Shown: positions 40,232-49,639 of the stretch, piece after piece
Position numbering within the stretch: the first letter of the stretch is position 1
Layout of the letters: each line of letters begins with the position of its first letter
From: Arenimonas sp. SCN 70-307
Lineage (GTDB): Bacteria; Pseudomonadota; Gammaproteobacteria; Xanthomonadales; Xanthomonadaceae
DNA length: 64,000 bases
Assembly (NCBI RefSeq): GCF_001724815.1
Contig: NZ_MEDO01000002.1
Coordinates: 62,001-126,000 of the forward strand
Direction: 5' to 3'
The notes under the pieces: generated by a model
Seen by the model: only the letters and a program-made list of their open reading frames with translations
The model's database searches: none
Told to the model about the DNA's origin: nothing
Made by a program: the position numbers and the translations under genes

Positions 40232-40302
40232 CCGGGAAAGCGAGGGTCGATTCCTCCGACATAAAGGCTTCACGGAGGAGGAATCGACCCTCGCTTTCCC
40301 GG
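40232..40302 (-). repeat. 26-bp perfect hairpin, copy B
   Basis: Stem 40232-40257 pairs perfectly with 40277-40302. Read on the minus strand, the 19-nt loop is TCCGTGAAGCCTTTATGTC, one base different from copy A. The stem differs from copy A at 7 of 26 pairs, and every change is compensated. Confidence 0.95.
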
Positions 40303-40358
40303 TGACGACGGCGCCATCAGGTGCCGGCCTCGATCCACGCAGCCCCTAACAGGCGCCG

Positions 40359-40934
40359 TCAGGGCCGGATGCGCTCGAGCGGCACGCTGGCCAGGACCTT
40401 GGACCAGGGGAAGCGCGGGCCCGGGTCGCGTTTGCGGAAGACCAGCTGGTGCAGGTTGTCGCTGGAGGGCACGCGGGTGGCGTCGAGGTCTTCGTGGCCG
40501 GCGATGAACTCCAGGGACGGGATCTCGCGCCTGAGGTAGGCCAGCAGCCACAGCAGGGACGCCACCTGCTCGTCCGTGTAGGGCTCTTCCATTTCCTGCC
40601 GGCGCGAATCGAGCCAGTCCGGATAGCGCCCGCGGTTGACCAGCTCGATGCCCACCGAGCGCTCGTTGTAGCTGCGCGTGTGGTGGGCCACCCGGTCGGG
40701 CTTCACGAACACGTGGATGCTGCCGTCGCGGTCGATGTAGTAGTGCCCGCTGTTGCCCGTGCCGCTGTCGTAGAGCTCGCGCTCGCCGTACTCGCGCGCC
40801 TTGGCCAGGTCGGGCAGCTCCGTGCAGTGGATCACCACCAGGTCGATCTGCGCGGTGGGGCGGGCCTCGAGGCGGTGCTCGTAGGGCAGCGGCCAGTCGT
40901 TGAGGACGGGCTCGGGCGGCAGGTCGGGGGTCAT
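40359..40934 (-). CDS. N-acetylmuramoyl-L-alanine amidase (Amidase_2, AmpD-like)
   Basis: 191 residues with no signal peptide, so probably cytoplasmic like AmpD. First zinc histidine H36 in IDLVVIHCTE, SVGIELVNRG in the core, second ligand in FIAGHEDLD, and the last ligand region RKRDPGPRFPW. It would cleave anhydro-muropeptides during wall recycling. No ampE or ampG is next to it. Another amidase_2 enzyme cannot be excluded. Confidence 0.88.
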   Translation of the reverse strand: MTPDLPPEPVLNDWPLPYEHRLEARPTAQIDLVVIHCTELPDLAKAREYGERELYDSGTGNSGHYYIDRDGSIHVFVKPDRVAHHTRSYNERSVGIELVNRGRYPDWLDSRRQEMEEPYTDEQVASLLWLLAYLRREIPSLEFIAGHEDLDATRVPSSDNLHQLVFRKRDPGPRFPWSKVLASVPLERIRP

Positions 40935-40974
40935 GCCTGCATGCTACCATCGCGACCGTTTCCGGAGCCCCCCC

Positions 40975-41481
40975 ATGCCCCTGCCTGCCGACACCGCGCT
41001 TGGCGCCCTGATGGCCACGCTGCCGCGCCCCGGCGTCGTGCGCTGGATCGGCCTGCGCCCCGCCCGCGACCAGGCCATGCGTGAATGCGAGGCCGTCGAG
41101 GCCGTGGCCGGCAAGGGCCTGCTGGGCGACCGCTACGCCAGCGCCAGCGGCAAGCGCGGCATCACCCTGATCCAGGCCGAGCACCTGCCGGCCATCGCCG
41201 CGCTCGCCGGCCTCGACGCCGTCCCGCCGGCCACCCTGCGTCGCAACCTCGTCGTCGCCGGCCTGCCGCTGGTCGCGCTCAAGGGCCGGCGCTTCCGCAT
41301 CGGCGAGGCCGAGTTCGAAGGCACCGCGCCCTGCGATCCCTGCTCGCGCATGGAGGCCGCGCTCGGTCCCGGCGGCTACAACGCGATGCGCGGCCACGGC
41401 GGCCTGTGCGCGCGCATCCTCAAGGGCGGCCGCATCGCCGTGGGCGACGCCGTCGTGCCGCTGCCGGACGAGGCCCCGTGA
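40975..41481 (+). CDS. MOSC domain protein
   Basis: 168 residues. The MOSC sulfur-carrier domain is shown by [31 protein letters not shown] and the conserved cysteine segment [24 protein letters not shown] domains occur in molybdenum-cofactor-linked sulfur transfer. A GGAG lies 8 bp before the ATG. The YqiA-like gene overlaps it by 4 bp. It is divergent from the amidase. Confidence 0.9.
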   Translation: MPLPADTALGALMATLPRPGVVRWIGLRPARDQAMRECEAVEAVAGKGLLGDRYASASGKRGITLIQAEHLPAIAALAGLDAVPPATLRRNLVVAGLPLVALKGRRFRIGEAEFEGTAPCDPCSRMEAALGPGGYNAMRGHGGLCARILKGGRIAVGDAVVPLPDEAP

Positions 41482-41992
41482 GCGGCCACGTCATCATCTC
41501 GCACGGCCTCGAGTCAGGCCCCGGCGCCACCAAGGCCACGGCCCTGGCCCGCGTCGCCGGCGAGCTCGGCTGGAGCCACGAGCGCCCCGATTACCGCGAC
41601 CTCGATGCCATCGGCGTGCTGGGCGACGTGCCCGCGCGCATCGCCCGCCTGGCCGCACTGGCCCGCGCCGCCAGGGGCCGCCCGCTGGTGCTGGCGGGTT
41701 CGAGCATGGGTGCCTACGTGTCGGCGCATGTCTCGCGCGACGTGCCCGTGGCCGGCCTGTTCCTGATGGCGCCGCCGGTGGCCCTGGACGTCGAACCGCG
41801 CTACCTGCACGCCGCGATGGTGCCCACCCGCATCGTGCATGGCTGGGAGGACGAACTCATCCCGGCCCAGGACGTGGTGCGCTGGGCCCAGCGTCGCCAG
41901 GACCACCTGGTGCTGGTGCCCGACAGCCACCGCCTGGCCGCGCACGTCGAGTTCTGCGCCGAGGAGTTCGGCCGCTTCCTGCAGATGCTGGC

Positions 41993-41996
<4 letters not shown>
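41478..41996 (+). CDS. Alpha/beta-hydrolase (YqiA-like esterase)
   Basis: 172 residues, GTG start overlapping the MOSC stop. The oxyanion region is [19 protein letters not shown]. Nucleophile elbow is [15 protein letters not shown] (Ser about 77), acid residue in HGWEDELIP, and histidine in [14 protein letters not shown] small lidless hydrolase of unknown substrate, coupled to rlmKL. Confidence 0.88.
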
Positions 41997-44128
<2,132 letters not shown>

Positions 44129-44131
44129 GCC

Positions 44132-44560
44132 TCAGAAGCCGGCGCCGGCGCGGATCTCGCCGCGCGCGCGGCTGTTGCCGCGCAGCTGCTCGTAGGTTTG
44201 GTTGTCGAGCACCTGCGCCGAGCGGATGCGGCAGCGCTCGCGCCCGACCAGCACGTGGTCGCCGGCACGGCCGCAGACGCGGTTGCTGACGAAATCGCCG
44301 CGTAGCTCCAGCGTGACCGAATTGCCCAGCGAAATGCAGTTTTCGTAGAGCTCGATGCGGTACTTGCGGCGGCCGCCGTCGACGAGCAGCGTGAAGCCGT
44401 CGATCGCATCCCAGCTGCGCGCCTGGGCCGGGTCGAGGCATTCGGCGGGCTGCAGGATGACCGGCGCGGCCTGGGCCTGGCGCGGGGCGCCTTCACGCGT
44501 GGCGCAGCCAGCCATCACGGCCGCGGCCAGGGACAGGGCGAGGAGGGGGGCATGACGCAT
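44132..44560 (-). CDS. DUF6491-type small lipoprotein
   Basis: 142 residues. Lipobox AVMAGC (cysteine at about 19). The mature part has several cysteines (AECLDP, YENCISLGN, RVCGRAGD, RERCRIRS), which fit periplasmic disulfides and the DUF6491 family. The function is unknown. It converges on rlmL with 3 bp between the stops and is divergent from the next gene. Confidence 0.75.
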   Translation of the reverse strand: MRHAPLLALSLAAAVMAGCATREGAPRQAQAAPVILQPAECLDPAQARSWDAIDGFTLLVDGGRRKYRIELYENCISLGNSVTLELRGDFVSNRVCGRAGDHVLVGRERCRIRSAQVLDNQTYEQLRGNSRARGEIRAGAGF

Positions 44561-44612
44561 GGCAGGTTCCCTGGGGGTGGGGGTGGGCGCAGTCTTTGCC
44601 GGTCGCGCTTAA

Positions 44613-44632
44613 CCGGTACGAAATGTTACCGG
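44613..44632. promoter_or_regulatory. Dyad operator candidate upstream of the phospholipid-methyltransferase-like gene
   Basis: CCGGTA-N8-TACCGG (44613-44618 / 44627-44632), 19 bp before the ATG at 44651 and just before a TATGCT box. It is more AT-rich than its surroundings, which suggests a repressor site. No regulator gene is adjacent. Confidence 0.45.
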
Positions 44633-44650
44633 GCGCAGTATGCTCAAGCC

Positions 44651-45280
44651 ATGGATCGCAGCCCCCCGTCCGCCCTTGCCCACACCTGGACCTTCTTCCG
44701 CCAATGGCTGAAGAACCCGCTGGGCGTGGCGGCCATCTCGCCCTCGAGCCAGCAGCTGGCGCGGCAGATGATGTCCGAACTGCCGCGCGGCGCCCGCCGC
44801 GTGATCGAGCTCGGCGGCGGCACCGGCGTCTTCACGCGCGCGCTGCTCGGCCATGGCATCGCGCCCCAGGACCTGCTGGTGCTCGAACTCAACGAAGAGC
44901 TGCACCAGCACCTGCAGCGGCATTTCCCGCAGGTGCACGTGGCCTGCGCCGACGCCCGCGACCTGGCCGACGTGGCCCGCCGCCACGGCTTCGACGAACA
45001 GTCGCCGGCCGACGCGGTGGTTTCGGGACTGGGCCTGCTGTCGATGCCACGCCCGACCCAGCAGGCCATCCTCACCGCCGCCTTCGACTGCCTGCAGCCG
45101 CAGGGCCGTTTCGTGCAGTTCACCTACGGCCCGGCCAACCCGGTGAACAAGGAAGTGCTCGAGGCGCTCGACCTGGTCGCGCGCCGCGGCAGCTTCACCT
45201 GGTGGAACGTGCCGCCGGCGACGGTGTACGTGTACTCGCGCCGCGTTTCGCGCGCCATCCGCCCGCGATCGATGCGCTGA
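44651..45280 (+). CDS. Class I methyltransferase, phospholipid N-methyltransferase-like
   Basis: 209 residues. N-terminal FFRQWLKNPLGVAAISPSSQ, with the membrane-near pattern of PmtA/ErmE-like proteins. SAM motif I is VIELGGGTGVFTRALL (about 49-64). LNEELHQHLQRHFPQVHV supplies the acidic residue, and DAVVSGLGLLSMP is motif IV. It probably methylates a membrane lipid such as phosphatidylethanolamine, by family resemblance only. Confidence 0.8.
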   Translation: MDRSPPSALAHTWTFFRQWLKNPLGVAAISPSSQQLARQMMSELPRGARRVIELGGGTGVFTRALLGHGIAPQDLLVLELNEELHQHLQRHFPQVHVACADARDLADVARRHGFDEQSPADAVVSGLGLLSMPRPTQQAILTAAFDCLQPQGRFVQFTYGPANPVNKEVLEALDLVARRGSFTWWNVPPATVYVYSRRVSRAIRPRSMR

Positions 45281-45288
45281 AGACAAAA

Positions 45289-45310
45289 CGGCGCGCCCGG
45301 GGGCGCGCCG
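45289..45310. terminator. Bidirectional terminator hairpin
   Basis: CGGCGCGCCC / GGGCGCGCCG with a 2-nt loop. On the minus strand it is followed by TTTTGTCTT, so it fits best as the end of the PotF-like gene; it also lies 9 bp after the plus-strand methyltransferase stop. Confidence 0.75.
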
Positions 45311-45331
45311 CTTCGCGAAACCGACCACCGC

Positions 45332-46468
45332 TTACTGGCCGGTCTTGATACTCGTCCAGGCCCGCACGCGCTCGCGGGTGGTTTCCTGCGGCAGGGTCAC
45401 CGGGTCGACCAGCTTGTCCATCACCTCGGCCGACGGATAGACGCCCGGATCGCCGGCGATCTCCGGGTCCACCAGCGGCAGCGCCGCCGTGTTCGGGCTG
45501 GCGTAGGAGACGTAGCCGACGATGCCGGCCGCGACCTCGGGCTTGAGCAGGTAGTTGATGAAGGCGTGGGCGTTGGCCGCGTGCGGCGCATCGGCCGGGA
45601 TGGCCATCAGGTCCACCCAGCGCACCGCGCCCTCGACCGGGATGATGTACTCGATCTCGATGCCGTTTTCGGCCTCGACGGCGGCGTCGCGGGCCTGGAA
45701 CACGTCGCCCGAATAGCCCATGGCCACGCAGATGTCGCCGTTGGCCAGGTCGTCGATGTAGCGCGAGGAGTGGAAGTAGCGGATGTGCGGACGGATGGCC
45801 CGGAAGGCCTCGGTGACCACCTGGGTCTCGTCGCCGGTGAGGGCGTTGGCGTCGCGGCCCTTCCAGATCAGGGCGGCGGCGAAGGTCTCCTGCTCGTCGT
45901 CGAGCACGGCGATGCCGCAGCTGGCGAGCTTGGCGGCGTTGGCCGGGTCGAACAGCAGCGACCACGAGTCGAGCGGCGCGTCCTCGCCCAGCGCGGCCTT
46001 CACCTTGGCCACGTTGATGCCCAGGCCCGTGGTGCCCCACATGTAGGGCACCGCGTGCTGGTTGCCCGGGTCCACGTCCTGCAGGCCCTCGAGCACGTCG
46101 GCGTCGAGGTTGGCGAGGTTCGGCAGCTGGGCCTTGTCCAGCGGCGCATAGATGCCGGCCTGGATGTGGCGCTGCGCGAACGGGCGGGCCGAGGGGAAGA
46201 CCACGTCGTAGCCCGAGGCGCCGGCCATGAGCTTGGCCTCGAGCATCTCGTTGGCGTCGTAGGTGTCGTAGACCACGCGGATGCCGGTCTCGGCCTCGAA
46301 GTTGGCCAGGGTGTCCTCGGCCACGTAGTCGGACCAGTTGTAGACGTAGACCACCTGGTTGCCGGCGGCGGCCGGGGCCGCGTCGGCGGTGGCGTCAGGG
46401 GCGGCTTCCTGGCGACCGCAGGCGGCCAGCAGCAGGGCGGAAGCGATCAGGCTGTAGCGCAGGATCAT
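45332..46468 (-). CDS. Polyamine-binding lipoprotein (PotF/PotD-like)
   Basis: 378 residues. Lipoprotein signal MILRYSLIASALLLAACG with lipobox LLAAC. The domain VVYVYNWSDYVAEDTLANFE is the PotF/PotD start, with aromatic and acidic ligand residues in PYMWGTTGLGINVAKV and CVAMGYSGDVFQAR. It would be the solute receptor of a putrescine/spermidine ABC importer, but no permease or ATPase gene is adjacent. GGAG lies 7 bp before the ATG. Confidence 0.9.
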   Translation of the reverse strand: MILRYSLIASALLLAACGRQEAAPDATADAAPAAAGNQVVYVYNWSDYVAEDTLANFEAETGIRVVYDTYDANEMLEAKLMAGASGYDVVFPSARPFAQRHIQAGIYAPLDKAQLPNLANLDADVLEGLQDVDPGNQHAVPYMWGTTGLGINVAKVKAALGEDAPLDSWSLLFDPANAAKLASCGIAVLDDEQETFAAALIWKGRDANALTGDETQVVTEAFRAIRPHIRYFHSSRYIDDLANGDICVAMGYSGDVFQARDAAVEAENGIEIEYIIPVEGAVRWVDLMAIPADAPHAANAHAFINYLLKPEVAAGIVGYVSYASPNTAALPLVDPEIAGDPGVYPSAEVMDKLVDPVTLPQETTRERVRAWTSIKTGQ

Positions 46469-46549
46469 GCTCGGCTCCGGGGTAAGGGGGCCTGACATGG
46501 TCGGCGCGGTGGCCGGGGCTGTCAAACGCGGCTCCGGGGCCGCGCAGAC

Positions 46550-47164
46550 TCATGCGGACGCGGCGCGGTCGCTGGCGAGCAGGCCCATCAGCACGCTGTC
46601 CTGCAGCTCGCCGGCCACCTGCCAGCGCTGGCGCAGGTAGCCCTCGCGGCGGAAGCCCAGGGCCTCGAGCGTGCGCAGCGAGCCCTGGTTGCGCGGGTCC
46701 ACGTCGGCCTCGAGCCGGCGCAGCCCCATCGGGCCGAAGGCGTGGTCGAGCAGCACGGTCAGCGCCTCGAGCGCATAGCGCCGGCCCCAATGCTCGCGGG
46801 CCAGGGCGAAGCCGAGTTCGGCGCGGCCCTGGCCGTGGTCGATGGCGTAGAGGGTGGTGGTGCCGATCAGCTGGTCGTCGCCGCGCAGGGCGATGCCCCA
46901 CTGGAACAGGTCGCCGCGCTCGAAACCGCGGTGGATGGCCTCGAGGTAGATCTCGGCCTCGTCGCGATGCGGCCAGGCGGTGTGGCTCCAATAGCGCATC
47001 ACGTCCGGGTCGGAGAACACGGCGTAAAGGCTCTCGAGGTCCCTGGCCTCGATCCAGCGCAGCTGCAGGCGCGGGGCGAGCAGGGTGGGGAGCCGGTCCG
47101 GGGCCGGCGGGACGGGCACGGGGCCGGGGCGGCGGCGGGCTGGGGGCATGTCGCGCAGGGCCAT
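46550..47164 (-). CDS. GNAT-family N-acetyltransferase (RimJ/RimL-like)
   Basis: 204 residues from the ATG at 47164 (an ATG at 47215 is also open). RimJ/L pattern: LLAPRLQLRWIEARDLESLY, YWSHTAWPHRDEAEIYL, then acetyl-CoA-binding GFALAREHWGRRYALEALTV and LRRLEADVDPRNQGSLRTLE, ending in GFRREGYLRQRW. It acetylates protein or small-molecule amines; the target is unknown. Confidence 0.88.
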   Translation of the reverse strand: MALRDMPPARRRPGPVPVPPAPDRLPTLLAPRLQLRWIEARDLESLYAVFSDPDVMRYWSHTAWPHRDEAEIYLEAIHRGFERGDLFQWGIALRGDDQLIGTTTLYAIDHGQGRAELGFALAREHWGRRYALEALTVLLDHAFGPMGLRRLEADVDPRNQGSLRTLEALGFRREGYLRQRWQVAGELQDSVLMGLLASDRAASA

Positions 47165-47344
47165 CTCGGGGGGAAGTGGTCTGGAGTCGAATGTTAGAAC
47201 GCATGACACGGTCATTTCCGGCCTTCACGCGTGCGCCCGGCGGCCCGCAACCCAGCGTTGCGCGCCGCCGGGCTCGCAAGCGCGGGGGCCCGGCCGCATA
47301 GTTCCGGGCATGGCCACCAAAGGCCGGCAAACCGGAGGAACCCC

Positions 47345-48193
47345 ATGAGCACCGCCATCCGCCCCGTCCTGCGCACCCTGCGCGGCATGCCGGCGTCCGA
47401 CGGCGCGGGCGTGAAGCTCACCCGCATCATCGGCACCCCGCAGCTGCCCGACCTCGATCCCTTCCTGATGCTCGACGAGTTCGGCACCGACCGCCCCGAG
47501 GACTACCTGGCCGGCTTCCCCGACCACCCGCACCGCGGCTTCGAGACCGTCACCTACATGCTCGACGGCCGCATGCGCCACAAGGACAACAAGGGTAACG
47601 AGGGCGTGCTCGTGCCCGGCGCGGTGCAGTGGATGACCGCCGGCCGCGGCATCGTGCACTCGGAGATGCCCGAGCAGGAGGAGGGCCGCATGCGCGGCTT
47701 CCAGCTGTGGGTGAACCTGCCGGCGCGCGAGAAGATGACCGCGCCGAAGTACCAGGAGTACGGCCCCGAGGTCTTCCCCGAGGTGGACGCCGCCCCCGGC
47801 GTGCGTGCCAAGGTGATCGCCGGCGAAGTGGCCGGCGTGCGCGGCCCGATCGTGCAGCCGGCCACCGAGCCCACCTACCTCGACCTGCGCCTGGGCGCGG
47901 GCGACCGTTACGTGCACGCGCTGCCCGAGGGCCACAGCGCCTTCGCCTACGTCTACGAGGGCAGCGCACGCCTGGGCGAGGGCCCGGATGCGGCCACGGT
48001 GCAGGCGCACGAACTGGCGGTGCTGGGCGCCGGCGGCGCGGTGGCGCTGGAGGGCCGGGAGGCCGATACGCGCCTGATCCTGGTCGCCGGCAAGCCGCTG
48101 CGCGAGCCGGTGGCGCGCTACGGCCCGTTCGTGATGAACACCCAGGACGAGTTGCGCCAGGCCTTCTACGACTTCCAGGCCGGTCGCTTCTGA
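47345..48193 (+). CDS. Pirin family protein (bicupin)
   Basis: 282 residues. The N-terminal cupin has the metal ligands in FPDHPHRGFETVTYMLDG and GIVHSEMPEQEEG. The second cupin ends with PFVMNTQDELRQAFYDFQAG. Pirins are iron-binding; some act as quercetinases, others as redox-responsive co-regulators. GGAGG precedes the ATG. A second pirin converges 4 bp away. Confidence 0.92.
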   Translation: MSTAIRPVLRTLRGMPASDGAGVKLTRIIGTPQLPDLDPFLMLDEFGTDRPEDYLAGFPDHPHRGFETVTYMLDGRMRHKDNKGNEGVLVPGAVQWMTAGRGIVHSEMPEQEEGRMRGFQLWVNLPAREKMTAPKYQEYGPEVFPEVDAAPGVRAKVIAGEVAGVRGPIVQPATEPTYLDLRLGAGDRYVHALPEGHSAFAYVYEGSARLGEGPDAATVQAHELAVLGAGGAVALEGREADTRLILVAGKPLREPVARYGPFVMNTQDELRQAFYDFQAGRF

Positions 48194-48197
48194 GCCC

Positions 48198-49061
48198 TCA
48201 GCGGGCGGGCAGCGGGATGCGCTCGTGCTCGCCCGCCACCTGGCCCATGCGGTCGGCTTCCCAGTCGGCCTTGGCCTGCTCGATGCGCTCGCGCGAGCTG
48301 GACACGAAGTTCCACCACACGTGCCGGCGGCCATCGAGCGGCTCGCCGCCGAGCAGCATCACCGTGGCGTCGCAGCCGGCGCGCAGCAGCGGCTCGCTGC
48401 CCGGCTCGAGCACCACCAGCCGGCCCGGCGCCAGCGGCTCGCCATCGAGCGTGAGCTCGCCCTCGACCGGGTAGAGCGCGCGCTCGGCGTGCTCGGCCGG
48501 GATCACCAGCGAGGCCTCGCCCTGCAGCTCGATCGATACGTACAAGGTGCGCGCCAGCACCTTCACCGGCGAGGTCTCGCCGAAGGCGTCGCCGGCGACG
48601 ATGCGCAGGCGCGCGCCCGGCAGTTCCACCACCGGCAGCGTGGCGGCCGGGTGGTGGGCGAAGTCGGGCGAGGTTTCCTCGTGCTCGCGCGGCAGCGCCA
48701 CCCAGGTCTGCAGGCCGTGCATGCGGTGCGGCTTGCCCAGCAGGTGCCCGGGCGTGCGCTCGGAGTGCACGATGCCGCGGCCGGCGGTCATCCAGTTCAC
48801 GTCGCCGGGCCGGATCTCCTGCGCGAAGCCGAGGCTGTCGCGATGCATGATCGCGCCCTCCCACAGGAAGGTGACCGTGGCCAGGCCGATGTGCGGGTGC
48901 GGGCGCACCGCCAGCGGATGTTCGGCCGGCACCTCGGACGGGCCGATGTGGTCCAGGAATACGAAGGGCCCCACGCTGCGGCACTGCGCGTGCGGCAGCA
49001 GCCGGCGCACGGTGAAGCCGCCGCCCAGGTCGTGTTCGCGTCCTTCGATGGTCAGGGGCAT
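48198..49061 (-). CDS. Pirin family protein (bicupin), second copy
   Basis: 287 residues. FLDHIGPSEVPAEHPLAVRP and HPHIGLATVTFLWEGAIMHR carry the cupin histidines, with TAGRGIVHSER next. It differs clearly from the neighbouring pirin, so it is not a recent duplicate. It starts 10 bp after the histidine-phosphatase gene on the same strand, probably co-transcribed. Confidence 0.92.
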   Translation of the reverse strand: MPLTIEGREHDLGGGFTVRRLLPHAQCRSVGPFVFLDHIGPSEVPAEHPLAVRPHPHIGLATVTFLWEGAIMHRDSLGFAQEIRPGDVNWMTAGRGIVHSERTPGHLLGKPHRMHGLQTWVALPREHEETSPDFAHHPAATLPVVELPGARLRIVAGDAFGETSPVKVLARTLYVSIELQGEASLVIPAEHAERALYPVEGELTLDGEPLAPGRLVVLEPGSEPLLRAGCDATVMLLGGEPLDGRRHVWWNFVSSSRERIEQAKADWEADRMGQVAGEHERIPLPAR

Positions 49062-49071
49062 GTCGGCCTCC

Positions 49072-49587
49072 TCAGTAGCGGCTGGTGATGACGCGGGCGG
49101 CGCCGTCGGCGTCGAGCAGCACCACGGTGTAGCGGTCGTACTCGGTTTCCGGCATCGGCATCGCGGGTTTGCCCGAGAGCGCCTCGACGATGCCCGGCAC
49201 GGTGTTGCTGTGGCCGACCACGAGCGCGGTGCTGCCGGGGGGCAGGGCGCGCAATTCGCGCGCCAGGTCGCCGGCATGGGTTGCGGCATTGGCGGCATCG
49301 ACCGGCCGCAGCGTCACCGGGATGCCGGCCGCGCTCGCCGCGGGTTCCGCGGTCTGGCGCGTTCGCCGGTACTGGGTGGCGATGGCCAGGTCCAGGCGCG
49401 CTCCGGCCAGGGTTTCGGCCAGGGCCTGCGCGCGGACTTCGCCGCTGCCGGCGAGCGAAGGATCGACCTTGTCGTCGTCGTCCTTCTCGGCGTGGCGCAC
49501 CACCACCACCACGATGCCGTCGTGGGCGTGGGCGGGCAGGGCGGTGGCGAGGCAGGCGATGAGCATCAGCAGGCGCAGCAGGGTCAT
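49072..49587 (-). CDS. Periplasmic histidine phosphatase (phosphoglycerate-mutase superfamily)
   Basis: 171 residues. A signal peptide (LLRLLMLIACLATALPAHAH) cleaves after AHA. The phosphohistidine motif RHAEKDD is at about 31-37, with AIATQYRRTRQTAEP and the second histidine in LVVGHSNTVPGI. A single-domain SixA-like enzyme exported to the periplasm; substrate unknown. Confidence 0.88.
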   Translation of the reverse strand: MTLLRLLMLIACLATALPAHAHDGIVVVVVRHAEKDDDDKVDPSLAGSGEVRAQALAETLAGARLDLAIATQYRRTRQTAEPAASAAGIPVTLRPVDAANAATHAGDLARELRALPPGSTALVVGHSNTVPGIVEALSGKPAMPMPETEYDRYTVVLLDADGAARVITSRY

Positions 49588-49639
49588 GGCGGGGCATCCG
49601 CGTCACGGGACCCCAGCATACCGCCGCCGCGCCGCCGGC

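Larger units (their letters stand above)
39586..40316. repeat. 731-bp imperfect palindrome: two inverted copies of one element
   Basis: No gene is found between tesB and the amidase. Position x mirrors position 79902-x with no net gap, so the axis is at 39951. Identity between the arms is high in patches: 39893-39915 is a perfect 23-bp complement of 39987-40009; about 39690-39750 matches at roughly 80%; other parts are looser. Each arm carries a 26-bp hairpin at its outer end. Short open frames here look incidental. No transposase or target duplication was seen. Confidence 0.9.

Noticed and set aside
39586..40316. Palindrome as an insertion sequence
   Set aside because: No transposase frame, no matching short target duplication at the edges, and homology runs through the whole arms instead of only at the ends.
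39733..40349. Short open frames within the palindrome, some similar between the two arms
   Set aside because: Their similarity follows from the inverted duplication; translated identity is no better than DNA identity and hairpins interrupt them. They are kept only as part of the repeat.
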